Source of the DNA: Urophycis tenuis
Lineage: Eukaryota; Chordata; Actinopteri; Gadiformes; Phycidae
Assembly: GCA_036785325.1 (NCBI GenBank)
Contig: JAXIVH010000153.1
Span: 335,001 to 399,000, forward strand
Length of the DNA stretch: 64,000 bases
Direction: 5' to 3'
Part shown: positions 49,508-61,464 of the stretch, one piece after another
How the letters are laid out: each line of letters begins with the position of its first letter
How positions within the stretch are numbered: the first letter of the stretch is position 1
The notes under the pieces: model-generated
What the model was told of the DNA's origin: nothing
Database searches by the model: none
Seen by the model: only the letters and a program-made list of their open reading frames with translations
Made by a program: the position numbers and the translations under genes

Positions 49508-49768
49508 AAGGGTTTAAGTATCACCCAAAGCCAGACGAATGATAAAATATCAGTTTTAGTTCCGAAAACTCACTAACACAAGCCAGGGCATTTTAGTTTG
49601 CAAAACTTCTACCTCCAACATCATCAATATAATACACCCCTAAAATATACTCAAATAACTAAAGTATTATTATTATTACTTAACAGTAATAAAACACTTG
49701 TTGCAATCATATATATATATATATACATATATTATATGAATGGATTAATCCGCATTCACCATCAACAT

Positions 49769-49789
49769 TTCAGCACCACGGCTTGGATG
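49769..49789 (+). promoter_or_regulatory. Left half of an RE1 site, degraded
   Basis: TTCAGCACCACGG is perfect, but the right half reads CTTGGATG. Its position, 1.29 kb upstream of pseudogene V2, suggests a former RE1 of that exon. Confidence 0.4.
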
Positions 49790-49871
49790 ACAAGATCGAG
49801 TAGGGCGTACACTCTACAGATGAAGGAAGTGGGCATGTAGAGCATTGCAAGACATTAACACTCAGTAGGAC

Positions 49872-52292
49872 TTAACATCTCCTGGCATATCGTTCAGCAC
49901 TGAGTCCCTCTGGCTCTCCAAAAACATCCACTAAATCCTCCAGCGTCTTCCCTGGGCCCTGGCCAGCGGGCAGCGTGCCGTCGTTGTAAGACCTCACAAA
50001 CCTGAAGTCACTGGTCGTGGAGCCCGTGGTCAGGTGGGCCTGGTGGTTGTAGGTGCTGCGTAGCGTGCCGGTGGCGTACACATCTGGGTAGTTGGCGGGG
50101 AGGTAGGCGCCGGGCACGGCCACCCGGTCAAACAGCAGCCTCGGTTTTCTTCTGCGGCAAAACCTGACGCCGAGAGTGATGATGATGGCGGTGAGGAAGA
50201 GGGTGGAGACGGACACCAAAGCGATGATGAGATAAGAAGTCAGTCCGGAGTGGTCGTCCCCGTAAGGCTGCGTGTGCTTCAGCTCTGGGACGTCGGCCAA
50301 GTCGTCTGAAATCAAGAGGTGCACGGCACAGGTGGCAGAGAGGGAGGGCTGTCCGTTATCCTTCACAGCTACTAGAATGTTCTGCTTCATGTTGTCAGAG
50401 TCAGAAATGTCTCGCTGGGTCCTGACCTCCCCGCTGTGCAGGTCGATTTTAAAAAGTCCCGGATCAGTGGACTTAATGATGTGATAGGACAGCCAGGCGT
50501 TCTGTCCAGAGTCCCCATCAACTGCTATCACCTTGGAAACCAGAGCACCTCCTTGTGCAGCTTTGGGTACCAGTTCAGTCATGAAGGAGTTTCCCTCTGG
50601 GGCGGGGTAAAGTATCTGAGGAGTGTTGTCATTGACATCCGTTATGAAGACACTCACAGTCACGTTGCTGCTGAGTGGAGGAGAGCCATGGTCTTGCGCC
50701 ATAATGCACACTTCAAAACTCCTGAATAGTTCATAGTCAAACGACTTCAGGGCGTGAATGCGTCCTGTCTCTCTATTGATGGACAGGTATGAGGACACAG
50801 GGTAACCACTCAATTTACTCGGTAAGAAGGAATACATGACGGTGCCGTTTTGTCTCCAGTCTGGATCTCTGGCGGTGACGGACCATACCATGGAACCCGG
50901 GCTGTTATTTTCCTCCAAGTACACGCTGTAGGACTGCTCCTCAAACACTGGGGGGTTGTCGTTGACGTCGGCGACGGACAGTTGAATTGTTTTGGAGGAA
51001 GACAGAGGCGGAGAGCCGTTATCTGTGGCCCTGATTGTGATGTCATATTCGGCCTGCGACTCCCGATCCAACTCGCCGGCGGTCACAATCGCATAGTAAT
51101 TCTGGATGGAAGGAATCAGCGCGAAAGGGGCGTGAGGCTGAATAGACAGTTTCACTTGGCCGTTGATACCAGAGTCTCGGTCCTGAACGGTAATGAAGCC
51201 TACCTCCGTACCAGGGACGACATTCTCCTGGATGGAGTTGACCAGGGACTTAAGAGAGATGACCGGGGGGTTGTCATTCACATCCATTACGTCGATGAAC
51301 AACGTGCAGTATGACGCAAGCCCAAGCCCATCCTTTGCACTGATGTGAATTTCATACGAGGTCTCTTGCTCATAGTCGATTGGTGAGCTAACTCGCACTT
51401 CGCCAGTTTTGGAGTTGAGGGAGAATACGTTACTGTTTTCTGAGACGTGATTCAGTTCATACATTACTTCACCGTTAACCCCTTCATCGACATCAGAAGC
51501 ACTCACCGTTGTGACGATCATGTCAAGAGGAGAGTTCTCTGGCAGGCTGGCTCTGTACACGGCCTGACTGAACACCGGCGCGTTATCGTTGGCATCCAGC
51601 ACCGTGACATGGATGCTGACGGTGGCTGATCTCTGAGGAGAGCCACCGTCCACCGCGATCACAAGCAGGTTTATCTCTTGTTGGGCTTCACGGTCTAATT
51701 CGGTTTCCAACACTAACTCGCAATGCTTTCGCCCGCCCGGTTGCGTTTCAATGTTCAAAGTAAAATGATCGTTGCTCTGTAGAGAGTAGCTCTTAACGGC
51801 ATTCTCACCGATGTCGGCATCGTGGGCTTCGTCTAAAGAAAAGCGAGCTCCTTTGCGTGTAGATTCCCGTATCTCCAGTTGTATAACCTCCTTCTGAAAC
51901 AGCGGCGAGTGGTCATTAACATCTTGTACGTTCAGGTGAATGCGATGGGGCTCCAAGGGGTTTTCCAAAACAAGCTCCAATTGTAAAACGCAGGAGGGTT
52001 TCTTTCCGCAAAGCGATTCTCTATCAATCCTGTCAGCAACGACCAGATCCCCGTTGTTCACGTTGATGTCACAGTATTGATTTCTGTCCTCCTCGGTGTC
52101 AAAATGTGCCTTTCGAGCAGCCAAACTGCTTCTATCCAGGCCGAGGTCTTCGGCGATATTTCCAAGCACGCTTCCTCGCTTCATTTCCTCGGGAAAGGAA
52201 TACATCAATCCCCCCAAAGCTGAATGCAAGGTCGGAAGAATCAGACCGCAGCTCAACAGCATCGCTATCCACGGAGACACGTTGTTGCGCAT
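49872..52292 (-). CDS. pcdhg: V1: first gamma-array protocadherin, no recognisable splice donor
   Basis: An open frame of 806 codons from MRNNVSPWIAMLLSCGLILP to a stop codon. The mature start is GLMYSFPEEMKRGSVLGN, the EC1 loop CGKKPSC. Six EC repeats, a membrane helix (SYLIIALVSVSTLFLTAIII) and CRRRKP follow. The tail diverges (AHLTTGSTTSDFRF, GQGPGKTLEDLVDVFGEPEG). Where the other exons end in E or Q before GTAGGG or GTAAAG, V1 reads GGACTCAGTGCTGAAC and continues to the stop after RYARRC. No phase-0 donor is visible. It may be a single-exon protocadherin without constant region, as in mammalian beta protocadherins, or its donor may have been lost. Within EC5/EC6, 50335-50690 is nearly identical to V12. 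Confidence 0.9.
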   Translation of the reverse strand: MRNNVSPWIAMLLSCGLILPTLHSALGGLMYSFPEEMKRGSVLGNIAEDLGLDRSSLAARKAHFDTEEDRNQYCDINVNNGDLVVADRIDRESLCGKKPSCVLQLELVLENPLEPHRIHLNVQDVNDHSPLFQKEVIQLEIRESTRKGARFSLDEAHDADIGENAVKSYSLQSNDHFTLNIETQPGGRKHCELVLETELDREAQQEINLLVIAVDGGSPQRSATVSIHVTVLDANDNAPVFSQAVYRASLPENSPLDMIVTTVSASDVDEGVNGEVMYELNHVSENSNVFSLNSKTGEVRVSSPIDYEQETSYEIHISAKDGLGLASYCTLFIDVMDVNDNPPVISLKSLVNSIQENVVPGTEVGFITVQDRDSGINGQVKLSIQPHAPFALIPSIQNYYAIVTAGELDRESQAEYDITIRATDNGSPPLSSSKTIQLSVADVNDNPPVFEEQSYSVYLEENNSPGSMVWSVTARDPDWRQNGTVMYSFLPSKLSGYPVSSYLSINRETGRIHALKSFDYELFRSFEVCIMAQDHGSPPLSSNVTVSVFITDVNDNTPQILYPAPEGNSFMTELVPKAAQGGALVSKVIAVDGDSGQNAWLSYHIIKSTDPGLFKIDLHSGEVRTQRDISDSDNMKQNILVAVKDNGQPSLSATCAVHLLISDDLADVPELKHTQPYGDDHSGLTSYLIIALVSVSTLFLTAIIITLGVRFCRRRKPRLLFDRVAVPGAYLPANYPDVYATGTLRSTYNHQAHLTTGSTTSDFRFVRSYNDGTLPAGQGPGKTLEDLVDVFGEPEGLSAERYARRC

Positions 52293-52461
52293 TGTGGAGA
52301 AAGCCCGCCAGGATTTTATACAAAAAAATCAAAAATCGGCAGACCACAAGAACAAACACATACTTCAGTGGAGCTTTGGCGTCGAGGTTCGTATAGTAGT
52401 CCACCCTGCAGTGGGTGGAGATATAAGAAGGGAGGAATACGATCCGCTCACGTCCTAGCGT

Positions 52462-52485
52462 AGTGAACAGCGACACGGAGCGGTG
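52462..52485 (-). promoter_or_regulatory. CSE promoter motif of V1
   Basis: The minus-strand core GTGTCGCTGT lies 170 bp upstream of the ATG. Confidence 0.75.
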
Positions 52486-52638
52486 TCATTTGGTATTACA
52501 GTATAATACTTAACTATTCTCACTATACTGCTTATTGGAGCGCTGCGCCTCGAAGCCAAACACGTAACGCCGGGCGTCATTTCGTGCTATTGACTCAAAC
52601 AGCGTGGTCCATGTGATCCATGTGTTGTAATGCGATTC

Positions 52639-52659
52639 TCCAGCACCACGGAGAGCGCC
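52639..52659 (+). promoter_or_regulatory. RE1/NRSE site of V1
   Basis: TCCAGCACC, AC, GGAGAGCGCC: two mismatches to the REST consensus and the only site here with the complete right end GCGCC. It is 347 bp upstream of the ATG. Confidence 0.75.
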
Positions 52660-52716
52660 CGTGGTGCGTGTCTTTCTTTTCTTTGACCAGAAGGAGCTGA
52701 CATTCTCCGCAACGAG

Positions 52717-52720
<4 letters not shown>

Positions 52721-52790
<70 letters not shown>

Positions 52791-52839
52791 GGGAGAGGGA
52801 GAAGGGGGAGAGGAAGAGGGAGAGGGAGAGGGAGAGGGA

Positions 52840-52889
<50 letters not shown>
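52721..52889. repeat. (GA)n tract with GAGGGA interruptions
   Basis: About 170 bp of purine-only sequence upstream of the V1 RE1 in transcription terms. Confidence 0.95.
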
Positions 52890-52891
<2 letters not shown>

Positions 52892-55627
52892 CAGGAGTTC
52901 AGTGTCCTTTGGATTGCATTGCTCTCCTCACACCAGCAGAGCGCGCCCCGGCCTCATCACACCGCGCCACCAGCAGCAGCACTGTGGGAGAAGCTCAGAG
53001 TAATGAAAAAAAAAAGCTTGGCTTTCATGTTTGCCCTTTCTCCCCGAGATAGGACCCTTTCTCATGTTTCCTCCCTCGTTTTACAGAACGCTTATCATCT
53101 GTTACCTAACCACACTTTAATTGTTAAATTATACCTCTTTATCTGAACGATATCCATAGATATCATAGGCAGACACACATCTGCTAATTGCGTTGTGAAT
53201 CCTAACATGTTATGAAATAAGAATACATGACAAAATGCCACACGTATCGTTCTACGTGTCGTTCTTTCAGCTATTCAGTTCTCCTCGTGCCAAGAATGAT
53301 GAGTCGGACACGAGCGTCTCCTTTTTTCTCACTATGACAAACACCAACCCCTTCTGCACAGAACAACGTGTCCCCTGCGGTTTGGCTCGTCTACGTAGCT
53401 GGGCGGCGTCTTTAGTGTTTGTCAGAGTGGGCGCTAGGGGTCTCCAGGAGGACTCCGCTCCACCATTTAAATCTAACATTGCTGTTATCCAAAAGAACAG
53501 GGATAGCCATTTGGAGACACTCCGTTCTGTGTTCTGTTGAAATCCAAAAAGGGATCATCCACTTTTAAAATGACTAGTTTGGGGAACATACATAGAGCAT
53601 GGGTAAACATACAGAAGGCAGGCCTACATGTGCACCTACAAATAGAATCCCTCTATGCCCACAACACCAGTGATGTTTAACTAAACCATATAAATCATAC
53701 AAATAATTAACATGAAAAATAAATCTCAAATCAGTTAAAACAATCGTCCACTCCCAGCAGGCACTGCAGCTGTCAACACACCACGCTATGTAATAATAAT
53801 AACGTAATAACCTAATAGCCATCTGGTGAAGTTAATATTAAATGCTCTAGACAGACAGTGAGGGGCCTATTCAAAGGGCACCGTCTAGAATTCACTGGTG
53901 ACTGTCTGTCCTCTACAGGTTTGAAGACGATGACCAAGGTGGACATTTGCCTTTGGCTGAGTCCGTCGACATGCTGCAGACGTTGTCACCCATGGCAGTG
54001 GAGCACGTATATATGCTCGGGCGCTCGCGGTCCCTCCTGACAGAATGGGGCGTTACAGAGGGGAGTCTCAGCACTGCTATGATACTCGCCGGAGCATTCT
54101 AAGATGGGTCGCCGCAAAAGCTCTCCGGCTTTGATTTGTTTGTCTTTTTAAATAGCGTGCACTCCCCCCCCCCCCCCAACCATTGTCATCATGGCTCGTG
54201 TAACTCATTACCTGCCCTGTCACGGCGGGCAATCTGCTCTCCAGGAAACAACTGTTTTTGGAATCGCGTTTTGATAGAGCAGACAGCAGACATTAACTGT
54301 AAAAGCCGCGTGTCACCTGCGATAATAACTTCGCCATGTCGAAGTTATTAACAATGTTTACATATTCAGAACAGTTACTGTGGCCTGAAACACTGGCTTA
54401 TCAGCTCACATTAACTGCTCATCAGTTGTGTTACCTGCCCGAGATCAGAGCCGTGGTGGCCTGAGCCGCCTCATGCTCTGGCTCCTCGTGGCCGGGCGGG
54501 GCCAGCCTGATCCTCCTCCCCTGCAGCAACATAAGGCCTCTTCAGGATCTTCTATTTATGGAGCTGAAACACTAATCGCATTGACTTTGACCTTTCACTA
54601 CAGCGACAGCAACATGAGGTATACATAGACTGGACACACGATCGATCTCTGTGTTTAAGTATTGTTTGAGGGGTTGAATTGTTTCATATACAATTAGATT
54701 GCATTACAATATCAACTGTGTAACTGTGTGTCTAACGGTTATGTGATAAACACTCAGTCATGCTAAACACAAAGGCTGAGCCACTAACATGCATTTGATG
54801 TGCATATCCTGGTTTAGGCAGCTGCTTACTGAAACAAGAGGACAGAGTCACGGTAGGAGAGCATGCAAAAATGAAAGCAAAGGAACCGTATCACGTCTTG
54901 AACTTGCTTCTGATCCGGTCATGCAGAAGGTCAGGATCGTGGCGCATGGGAAATGATAACAAAATAGCACCAGCTTTTGAATCACAAAATCACAGTGACA
55001 TTAATGTTCAGGAGCAGGGGCACTGCAGGATCACTCTTCCCCAACACTTGTTTCTGGAGACAAGGATCCTGGACCTATGAGGTCGGCTGAGTCCAGTGAG
55101 ATGGTCATGCAGGGTACAGACCTACCAGAAGGCATCTCCTCCTCTGCATGTTCTGATAAAAACAAGGCAGCCATGATGTCCCTCAGCATGGACTGCTTAC
55201 AGAGCAGTGACCTTCAGTTGTCATGAGTCTGTGTCAGATGTTGCTGCTGCCACAGCCAGGCAGCCCATGTCACATACAGAAGTGTGTTGCATAATGAAAT
55301 GCATATCTAGCAGACGTGCTGAATTCTACAGCAAAGTGCACCTATTCTGATGAAATAGACTGACATATTGTGTGTGTGTTTTCAATGGGCTACCAGCTTT
55401 CCAAGTAACAAGTGTGTAAACGTGTCTCCTTAAAGGACATGGAAATGCAGCGAGACACTGTTTCTCCATCACAAACCCACTACATCCCAAACCATTGGCA
55501 TGTCTCTCCATCACAGTCCTGGACTGCAGCCTCTACTTTAGGAGACATTGACGCTCTCTTCAATAGCTACATCTCCACGAGTGCTGCTTTTATGGCTAAC
55601 TGCAACATTTACGACTTAAGATGTTAA

Positions 55628-55674
<47 letters not shown>

Positions 55675-55729
55675 TGAGTGAGAGGGAGAGGGTGAGTGTG
55701 AGTGTGAGTGTGAGTGTGAGTGTGAGTGT

Positions 55730-55786
<57 letters not shown>
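55628..55786. repeat. (GT)n-(GTGA)n-(GA)n compound microsatellite
   Basis: Three adjoining simple repeats in the alpha-gamma interval. Confidence 0.95.
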
Positions 55787-55788
<2 letters not shown>

Positions 55789-57249
55789 TTTCTCATATTT
55801 TCATTAACTGCCTTGAACCCATGGCTCTCTTGAAAAAAAAAATAAAGAAATTAAGTCTTGGCACTTCTATTGGCAAACGTGTGATTTATTACACGTATTA
55901 ATCTGTCCTTCATCTGTCAGTTCTCCAAGTGGCCATATTTGCTTGCTCAGCAGATTGGTAGCACTGAGTCACCGTGGAGTCACATGTCAGGGGGTAGACC
56001 CTTCTCTTCTAGTCCCTGCAGCCCCACATGGAGGCCTGGTCCACGGAGACACTCAACTGTGTGTGTTACTGGACCACATCTGGACAACACTGCACAGAGG
56101 CAGTGCTCATCTGGCCTTACTGTATGTTCACTGTGTATTTAGTTTGTTCCATTCTAGTTATCCAAGCACTTTGAAAAGATTGTTTTCAAAGGTGCAGAAA
56201 TAAATAGCGATTTTCAAGTAAGCATTGCTTGTCTGGTGTGCTTGCTTGTCGGTTATCTGTCAGATATGGCCTGAACTCACAATGGTACATTTTAAGGGTA
56301 ATTTATTAATTCAGACGGTGTTGTTCCTCTTTGATTTGCTAATGATCAAACATACCTGGATTATTAATGCCATGATATGAAAGAGTTATTTGTTGAAATA
56401 AATACGTGTAATTAAATTCACACCAACACATTTCCACTCACCACCTCTGTTTAAAGAGTGTAGGGCTGTTGCCATAGGGACCCATCCTCTACCAATTGTA
56501 ACCATGGAAACCAGGGTCTGTCCCTGGTGAGGGGGCATGTTGATGGGTGAAGTAACCACGTGAACCCTTGAACTCTAGTGTCTGCCTAGGAGCATGACGC
56601 AGAGGGAGAGGAGGGGACTGTTGAACCAGACTCTTTCTCTCGGTCATAGTGTTGGTATTTAAATATACGATGAACGTGACTGACATTTTACACGCAAATC
56701 CCATTCAGCAGCCACATCATACATAACATCCATACATACATCATGTCTTTTTTGTTTTTGCTAATGATTGGTGAGGTGAATGCTCCATGATGTTTAAGAT
56801 GTCTCTCTCTCTCTCTCTCTCTCTCCTTTCATGATGTTCATTCAGGGATTGACATGTCCTTTTGGGCTTTTAATTTGAAAGACCCATTTAGAACAACATG
56901 CTGTGAAAGCTTTGATTCCTACATTCCTACAGAAAGTCTGGCGTGCCCCCGTAGCTGGCGATCCACTGTGATGCCGACGTCTGAAATGCTGACAGGTTGA
57001 ACTACTGCTGAGCGGTGGTTGGTAACTAGGCCAGCGTGATTGATGCCTCCTTCATTTTGGGCGTTCCGTTCTGGAGAACAACCTGGGGTTGGAATCAATC
57101 TCTGCGGTCAGCGCCGCTTCATTCCATCAAATAAATGTGGTGCTGGAAATCTTCTGCTCCCTGGGGACACTCTGGGCAATATGTGACCGTGACTGTGGCA
57201 ACGCAGACACAACAGGATCAATAGGATACGCAGGTCTCTCGCCCACTCT

Positions 57250-57391
<142 letters not shown>

Positions 57392-57891
57392 GGGAGGCTG
57401 GAGCTTTTCTGACTACGTGTCAGTTCTGCGAGCCTGTGCGGGGCGTGGGGGCGAGGGACTGTGGGGTGTTGGCATGTGAGACAGCACAGACCCTGAAGCA
57501 GGGAGCCGGCCTGACTGGTCTGCTCTCACTGATGTGACTGAGACGCACTCGCTCTCCTCTTCAACGTCAACGCTTGGCTCGCCCGTCTCCGGACCGGAAC
57601 ACATCTCACACTCTCCCCCGGCCCAAAGATTCGACAAAACATGTCCTCTCATAATCCCATTGACATAGTAATGATGTTCAGCACATGCAGGAATATATTT
57701 TAGAGACATGTGGGATTTAGTCACTCAAAACAACCCCAAGCCCTACTGAGATTAGAAACCCACATCTATTAGGAGTTAGGTGGGCCAATGTGAGCAGGGC
57801 TTGGTTGAAGACACTATATAATAACCATGGCCAGCCCATAATGATAAGACTCAAATAAAACCAATCCAATACTCATTTTTAGAAAGAAAAC

Positions 57892-57897
57892 TTTATT
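57892..57897 (-). terminator. Candidate poly(A) signal of the alpha gene
   Basis: AATAAA on the minus strand, 3.2 kb downstream of the alpha stop codon. I chose it as a plausible end because the sequence beyond it looks intergenic. A closer signal could be used as well. Confidence 0.35.
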
Positions 57898-60401
57898 AGT
57901 GATTTTAGAAACAAAACACATTACCACGGTATCCATTTAAGACCAAATAAAAACAAAAAATGCCAAAAATAAAAATAGATTCACTACTTCACCGTCACAG
58001 TTGATGAGAGGGTGAAAAAGGTTTTACAACAGAGCTGTGCTGATCCATCCGGGACCAGCACTTCACCACCAGTTTGTCACCACCATACATTAGGAAAGCA
58101 TGTCAGCCCAACGCGTACTAAATACAAGCATACACTACGTATTATGTAGATTTTTTTTTTTGTACATTGTTTTTTTCGTTTTTGTCATTTTTTTGTTGTC
58201 ATTTTGTCTGTTTTTGGTAGGCTGTAAGGGGGAGGGGAGGTGGCTCATCGTAGGATCATACACATTTCAGGTACAATATAACAGTGTTAGTAAGATCGTC
58301 ATGTCAAAGGCAGACACTGAAAAAGTGATCGTTTTTTTTTTTTTTTTTTTCTTTTCTTGTCATTTGCAAAAAAAAACAACATAACTCATATTGGGAGGGG
58401 GGGAATAAACAGGGTGGGGTAAAAGAATAAAGGGAGCAAAGGTTTCACACTACAGCATTTACAAATATCTACCGAGGTTTAGTGAACAAACAACGCCACT
58501 GTCCAGAGGAGTGTAGAGCAGTAGGCAGGAGACGTTCGGCAGAGGCAGAAGTTATACGTACAGGTCTCCTGTGAGAGTCATGAAGTCAAATGATCATACA
58601 AAAAGAATCATAAAATCATAGCCCATCTATCTATTTATATATATATTTCTCTATATAGTTTTGTGGTTTTTTTTACGTTTTGAGAGCAGTACATGCAGCA
58701 GCCACTTAGTGGAGTGACGTCATACTGAGCCATGAAACATTGTGGGTGGGGAGGGGGCGTGGCTTACAGAACTTACAGGGGGGGGGGCAGGAAGTGAACG
58801 CAGCAGAGGGTAACACACAGGTCTGTAACACACAGACCCTGTTTCAAAGCCTCCTGTGGGGATTGACAGGACAGAGCTTTGGGGGTGGAGATCCAGGACG
58901 GATGCTTGGTATTCTACGCGGGATCAAGTAATCGAGTGATCGAGACATTCTGTGAACGGAATACGCTGCCAACGCGGTGCGCTTGTAAAAGCCGAGACGC
59001 GACCCGCTCGCTTTGACTTGGTCTGCAGCAACAATCCAGAAGAATCAAATTTGGCGTCCAAAACTATCGTCCAAAACTAAGGGCCGACCCAAAGCACCCA
59101 CCCTCCTACACCCCTGATCTCCACCCTGGTCTTAACAAGCCCTACCCAGCCAGCGAGCGGCTGGCGTTTAGCGTCGACGAGGTTCACTGAGCCATGACCT
59201 TTGACCTTGGGGGGGGGGGGGGGGGGGGGGGGGGATGACGAAAACGAAGCGATTCACAATGGCGGCCCCGGAGCCCCGTTCACATTACTCCATGCTGTGT
59301 TCCCAGCACACCACAATGTTCTCAGAAGGCCCTTCTCTCCCAGACCCCGGCCCGGGCAGGGGGTTGGAGCCGGGGTAATGGCGGGGCGGGGTTACGGGGT
59401 CGGGGTGGACAGGGATTATGACCATATAACCAGCCCGTCAGTATGCAATGACCCACGTCATTAACAGGGGGGTGGGGGGGGGGGGGGGGGGGAGCAAACA
59501 AGCAGAAGCGCTGTATTTTAAAGCTTTAGAAAAGAGAGAAAGTAGGAAACTGTGGCAGTTCTCTGAAAAAACAAGTTACTTCGAGATCATGTTCACACAT
59601 TTCACCATCACAATAAAGTAGGCCGTTGGTGGGCGGAGGGGAGGGTGGGTGGGGTGCGGGCTCAGGAGGGAGTGGGTGGAGGGTCTTACGGTGGTGGCTA
59701 CAGGGGGGGGGGGGGTAAGGATCACCGGTGATGTCAAGGTAGCAAGGCGAGGGCGGGTTCGCTGCCAACATTCAGAGCATCAGGGTTTTTTGCTGAGTGG
59801 CAGCGTGGGGGAGGCAGAGGGGGTGGGGAGGGATACCAAAAGGGTTCTCAGGTCCTTCCCGCAGAGAGCCCTTGAATTCAGGGCGGTCGGCGCAGGCCGG
59901 CCTCCCCCGCTGTGCCCCGGGGGGCTGCGAGGAGGCCCCACCCATCCTGATGGAGCGTGGAGCGCGGGCGTGGCGGTCTCTCCTCTACGTCCCCCTCCTC
60001 CGAAGCGGCCGGGCGCCCCTGAGGACCGGCGCCTGCTGGGAGGGGGCGAGCGGCACGCGGCCTGGGAGGGCCAGGGCGCGGGACTTGCAGTGTCTTACTG
60101 TGAAGCGTATCTTGTAAGTGGTGTTAGTTGGAAGTGGATTTTGTCTCCTTTTTTTTTTTTTTTTCATTTTCTTTTTTTTTTTTTTACATCTCTCTTCATA
60201 GGTCAACAGAGCTTTCGCCTTCAGCCGGACATCCTATCAGGTGCTTAGTGTTGTGTGTCTACACATACATGTGTTAGTGTGTGGGTATGTTGTGACCACG
60301 TGTGCACTTCTGTGTGTGACTGTGTGTGTGTGTGTCTTCCTTGCCATCCCAGAATACACTGTTGTGGTGTGGCGGTGTCAGGAACAAGCCTTTGCTTCAG
60401 G

Positions 60402-60435
<34 letters not shown>

Positions 60436-61106
60436 GTGCTATTTACAAGTCGTGTGTGTGTATGTGTGTCCCAGCTCTGAGATCACAATGCATCATTCGT
60501 CAGTGCGTGTCATCGGCCTGCCCTTCTCTTCCTTCCTCTTTTTTTTTCTCGTTTGGGTCATTCTTCACGGCTAGCACGAAAGCATGTGGTGTCGTTGCTG
60601 TAGATACAAGGTATACGCTTTTTTCTCAGAGCAGTGTTATACGTCATGGGGGGGGGGCGGAAGGTAATACAGAGGTGCCAACATGCCCACTGAGTGAAAA
60701 GGCAAAACTCCCAGCAAGTTGAGGGACACAGCAAGTCGCTTACAATCAAGGCGTGGACGGCCGTCGGCCCTGGTTAAAATCAGTTGAATTTCAAGCCATG
60801 CGCGATTATTCATTTTTCCTCAAGAAAGGAGCGGCTAGCTAACGATCTCATTAGGTTGGCTATGCCAGCGGTAGATAATAGAGGTGGAGGGTCGTACAGA
60901 TATTATGGGATGTGTCTACGCGACACAGTAGGACTGGGGGTGTGGGGGGGGAGGGGAACCCAGTAGGACTGATTTGGTTTTTTTTTTTCTCTGTATCTCT
61001 CTCTCTCTCTCTCGCCAGCGGCTCATGAGTTGGTACCCTCTGTCTTAGCAACAGCCCGACCCCCCTGGGGAGGGGGGGGGGGGCGTGGCCCCCCCCGCCC
61101 GCCCCT
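57898..61106 (-). other. pcdha: Probable 3'UTR of the protocadherin alpha gene
   Basis: Directly follows the stop codon of the last alpha exon and has no coding frame of its own. It contains long homopolymers, including poly-G on the plus strand at 59211-59233 and 59467-59493 and poly-T at 58331-58350. The length is in line with the long 3'UTR of mammalian alpha protocadherins. The boundary rests only on the poly(A) signal. Confidence 0.4.
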
Positions 61107-61425
61107 CTAGTCCTCGCCGTCGTCCTTCCCCTTGTCCTTCTTGTCCTTCTTGTCCTTCTTCTTCTTCTTCTTCTTCTTGGCCTCCTCCTTCTTGCCGAAC
61201 GTGATGAAGTCTCCCTTGTCGTCGTCCCCGGCCTGGTTCTGCCGGAATGGAGATGATGGCGGGCGAGCCGGGGATGATGAAGGCCTCGGGGGGCACCTCG
61301 CCGGGCTTCAGGTGCTGCGGGGGGCCCCCGGGACCCCCGGGGCCGCCCGGGGCCGTAGCGGAAGTGCCAGCTGTTGCTGTCCACCCCGGCTCCCATGGGG
61401 GGGGACACCTCTCCCCCGTCACCGT
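61107..61425 (-). CDS. pcdha: Protocadherin alpha constant exon 3, with two frameshifts in this sequence
   Basis: Last exon shared by all alpha isoforms, encoding the end of the cytoplasmic domain. A good acceptor (pyrimidine-rich tract, CAG) precedes the first base at 61425. Three conserved segments appear in order but in three frames: GGEVSPPMGAGVDSNSWHF with RYGPG; then LKPGEVPPEAFIIPGSPAII; then KGDFITFGKKEEAKKKKKKK, followed by a lysine-rich end KGKDDGED and stop at 61107-61109. Each junction needs one base removed (or two added). One lies in a run of C and G at about 61321-61350, the other at ATTCCGG near 61243-61247, where alpha proteins read SIRQ. Because one exon serves every alpha isoform, assembly or read errors are more likely than real mutations. 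Alpha constant exons 1 and 2 are not seen up to 64 kb. Confidence 0.85.
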
Positions 61426-61464
61426 CTGGTGGGAAGGAAGACGCAGCGCCGTTAATACAGGAGG

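Noticed and set aside
52661..53146. 161-codon plus-strand frame rich in Arg-Glu
   Set aside because: It is the translation of the GA microsatellite with random ends.
59649..60248. 199-codon plus-strand frame in GC-rich sequence
   Set aside because: Low-complexity composition, ends in poly-Phe from poly-T, and lies in the probable 3'UTR of the alpha gene on the other strand.
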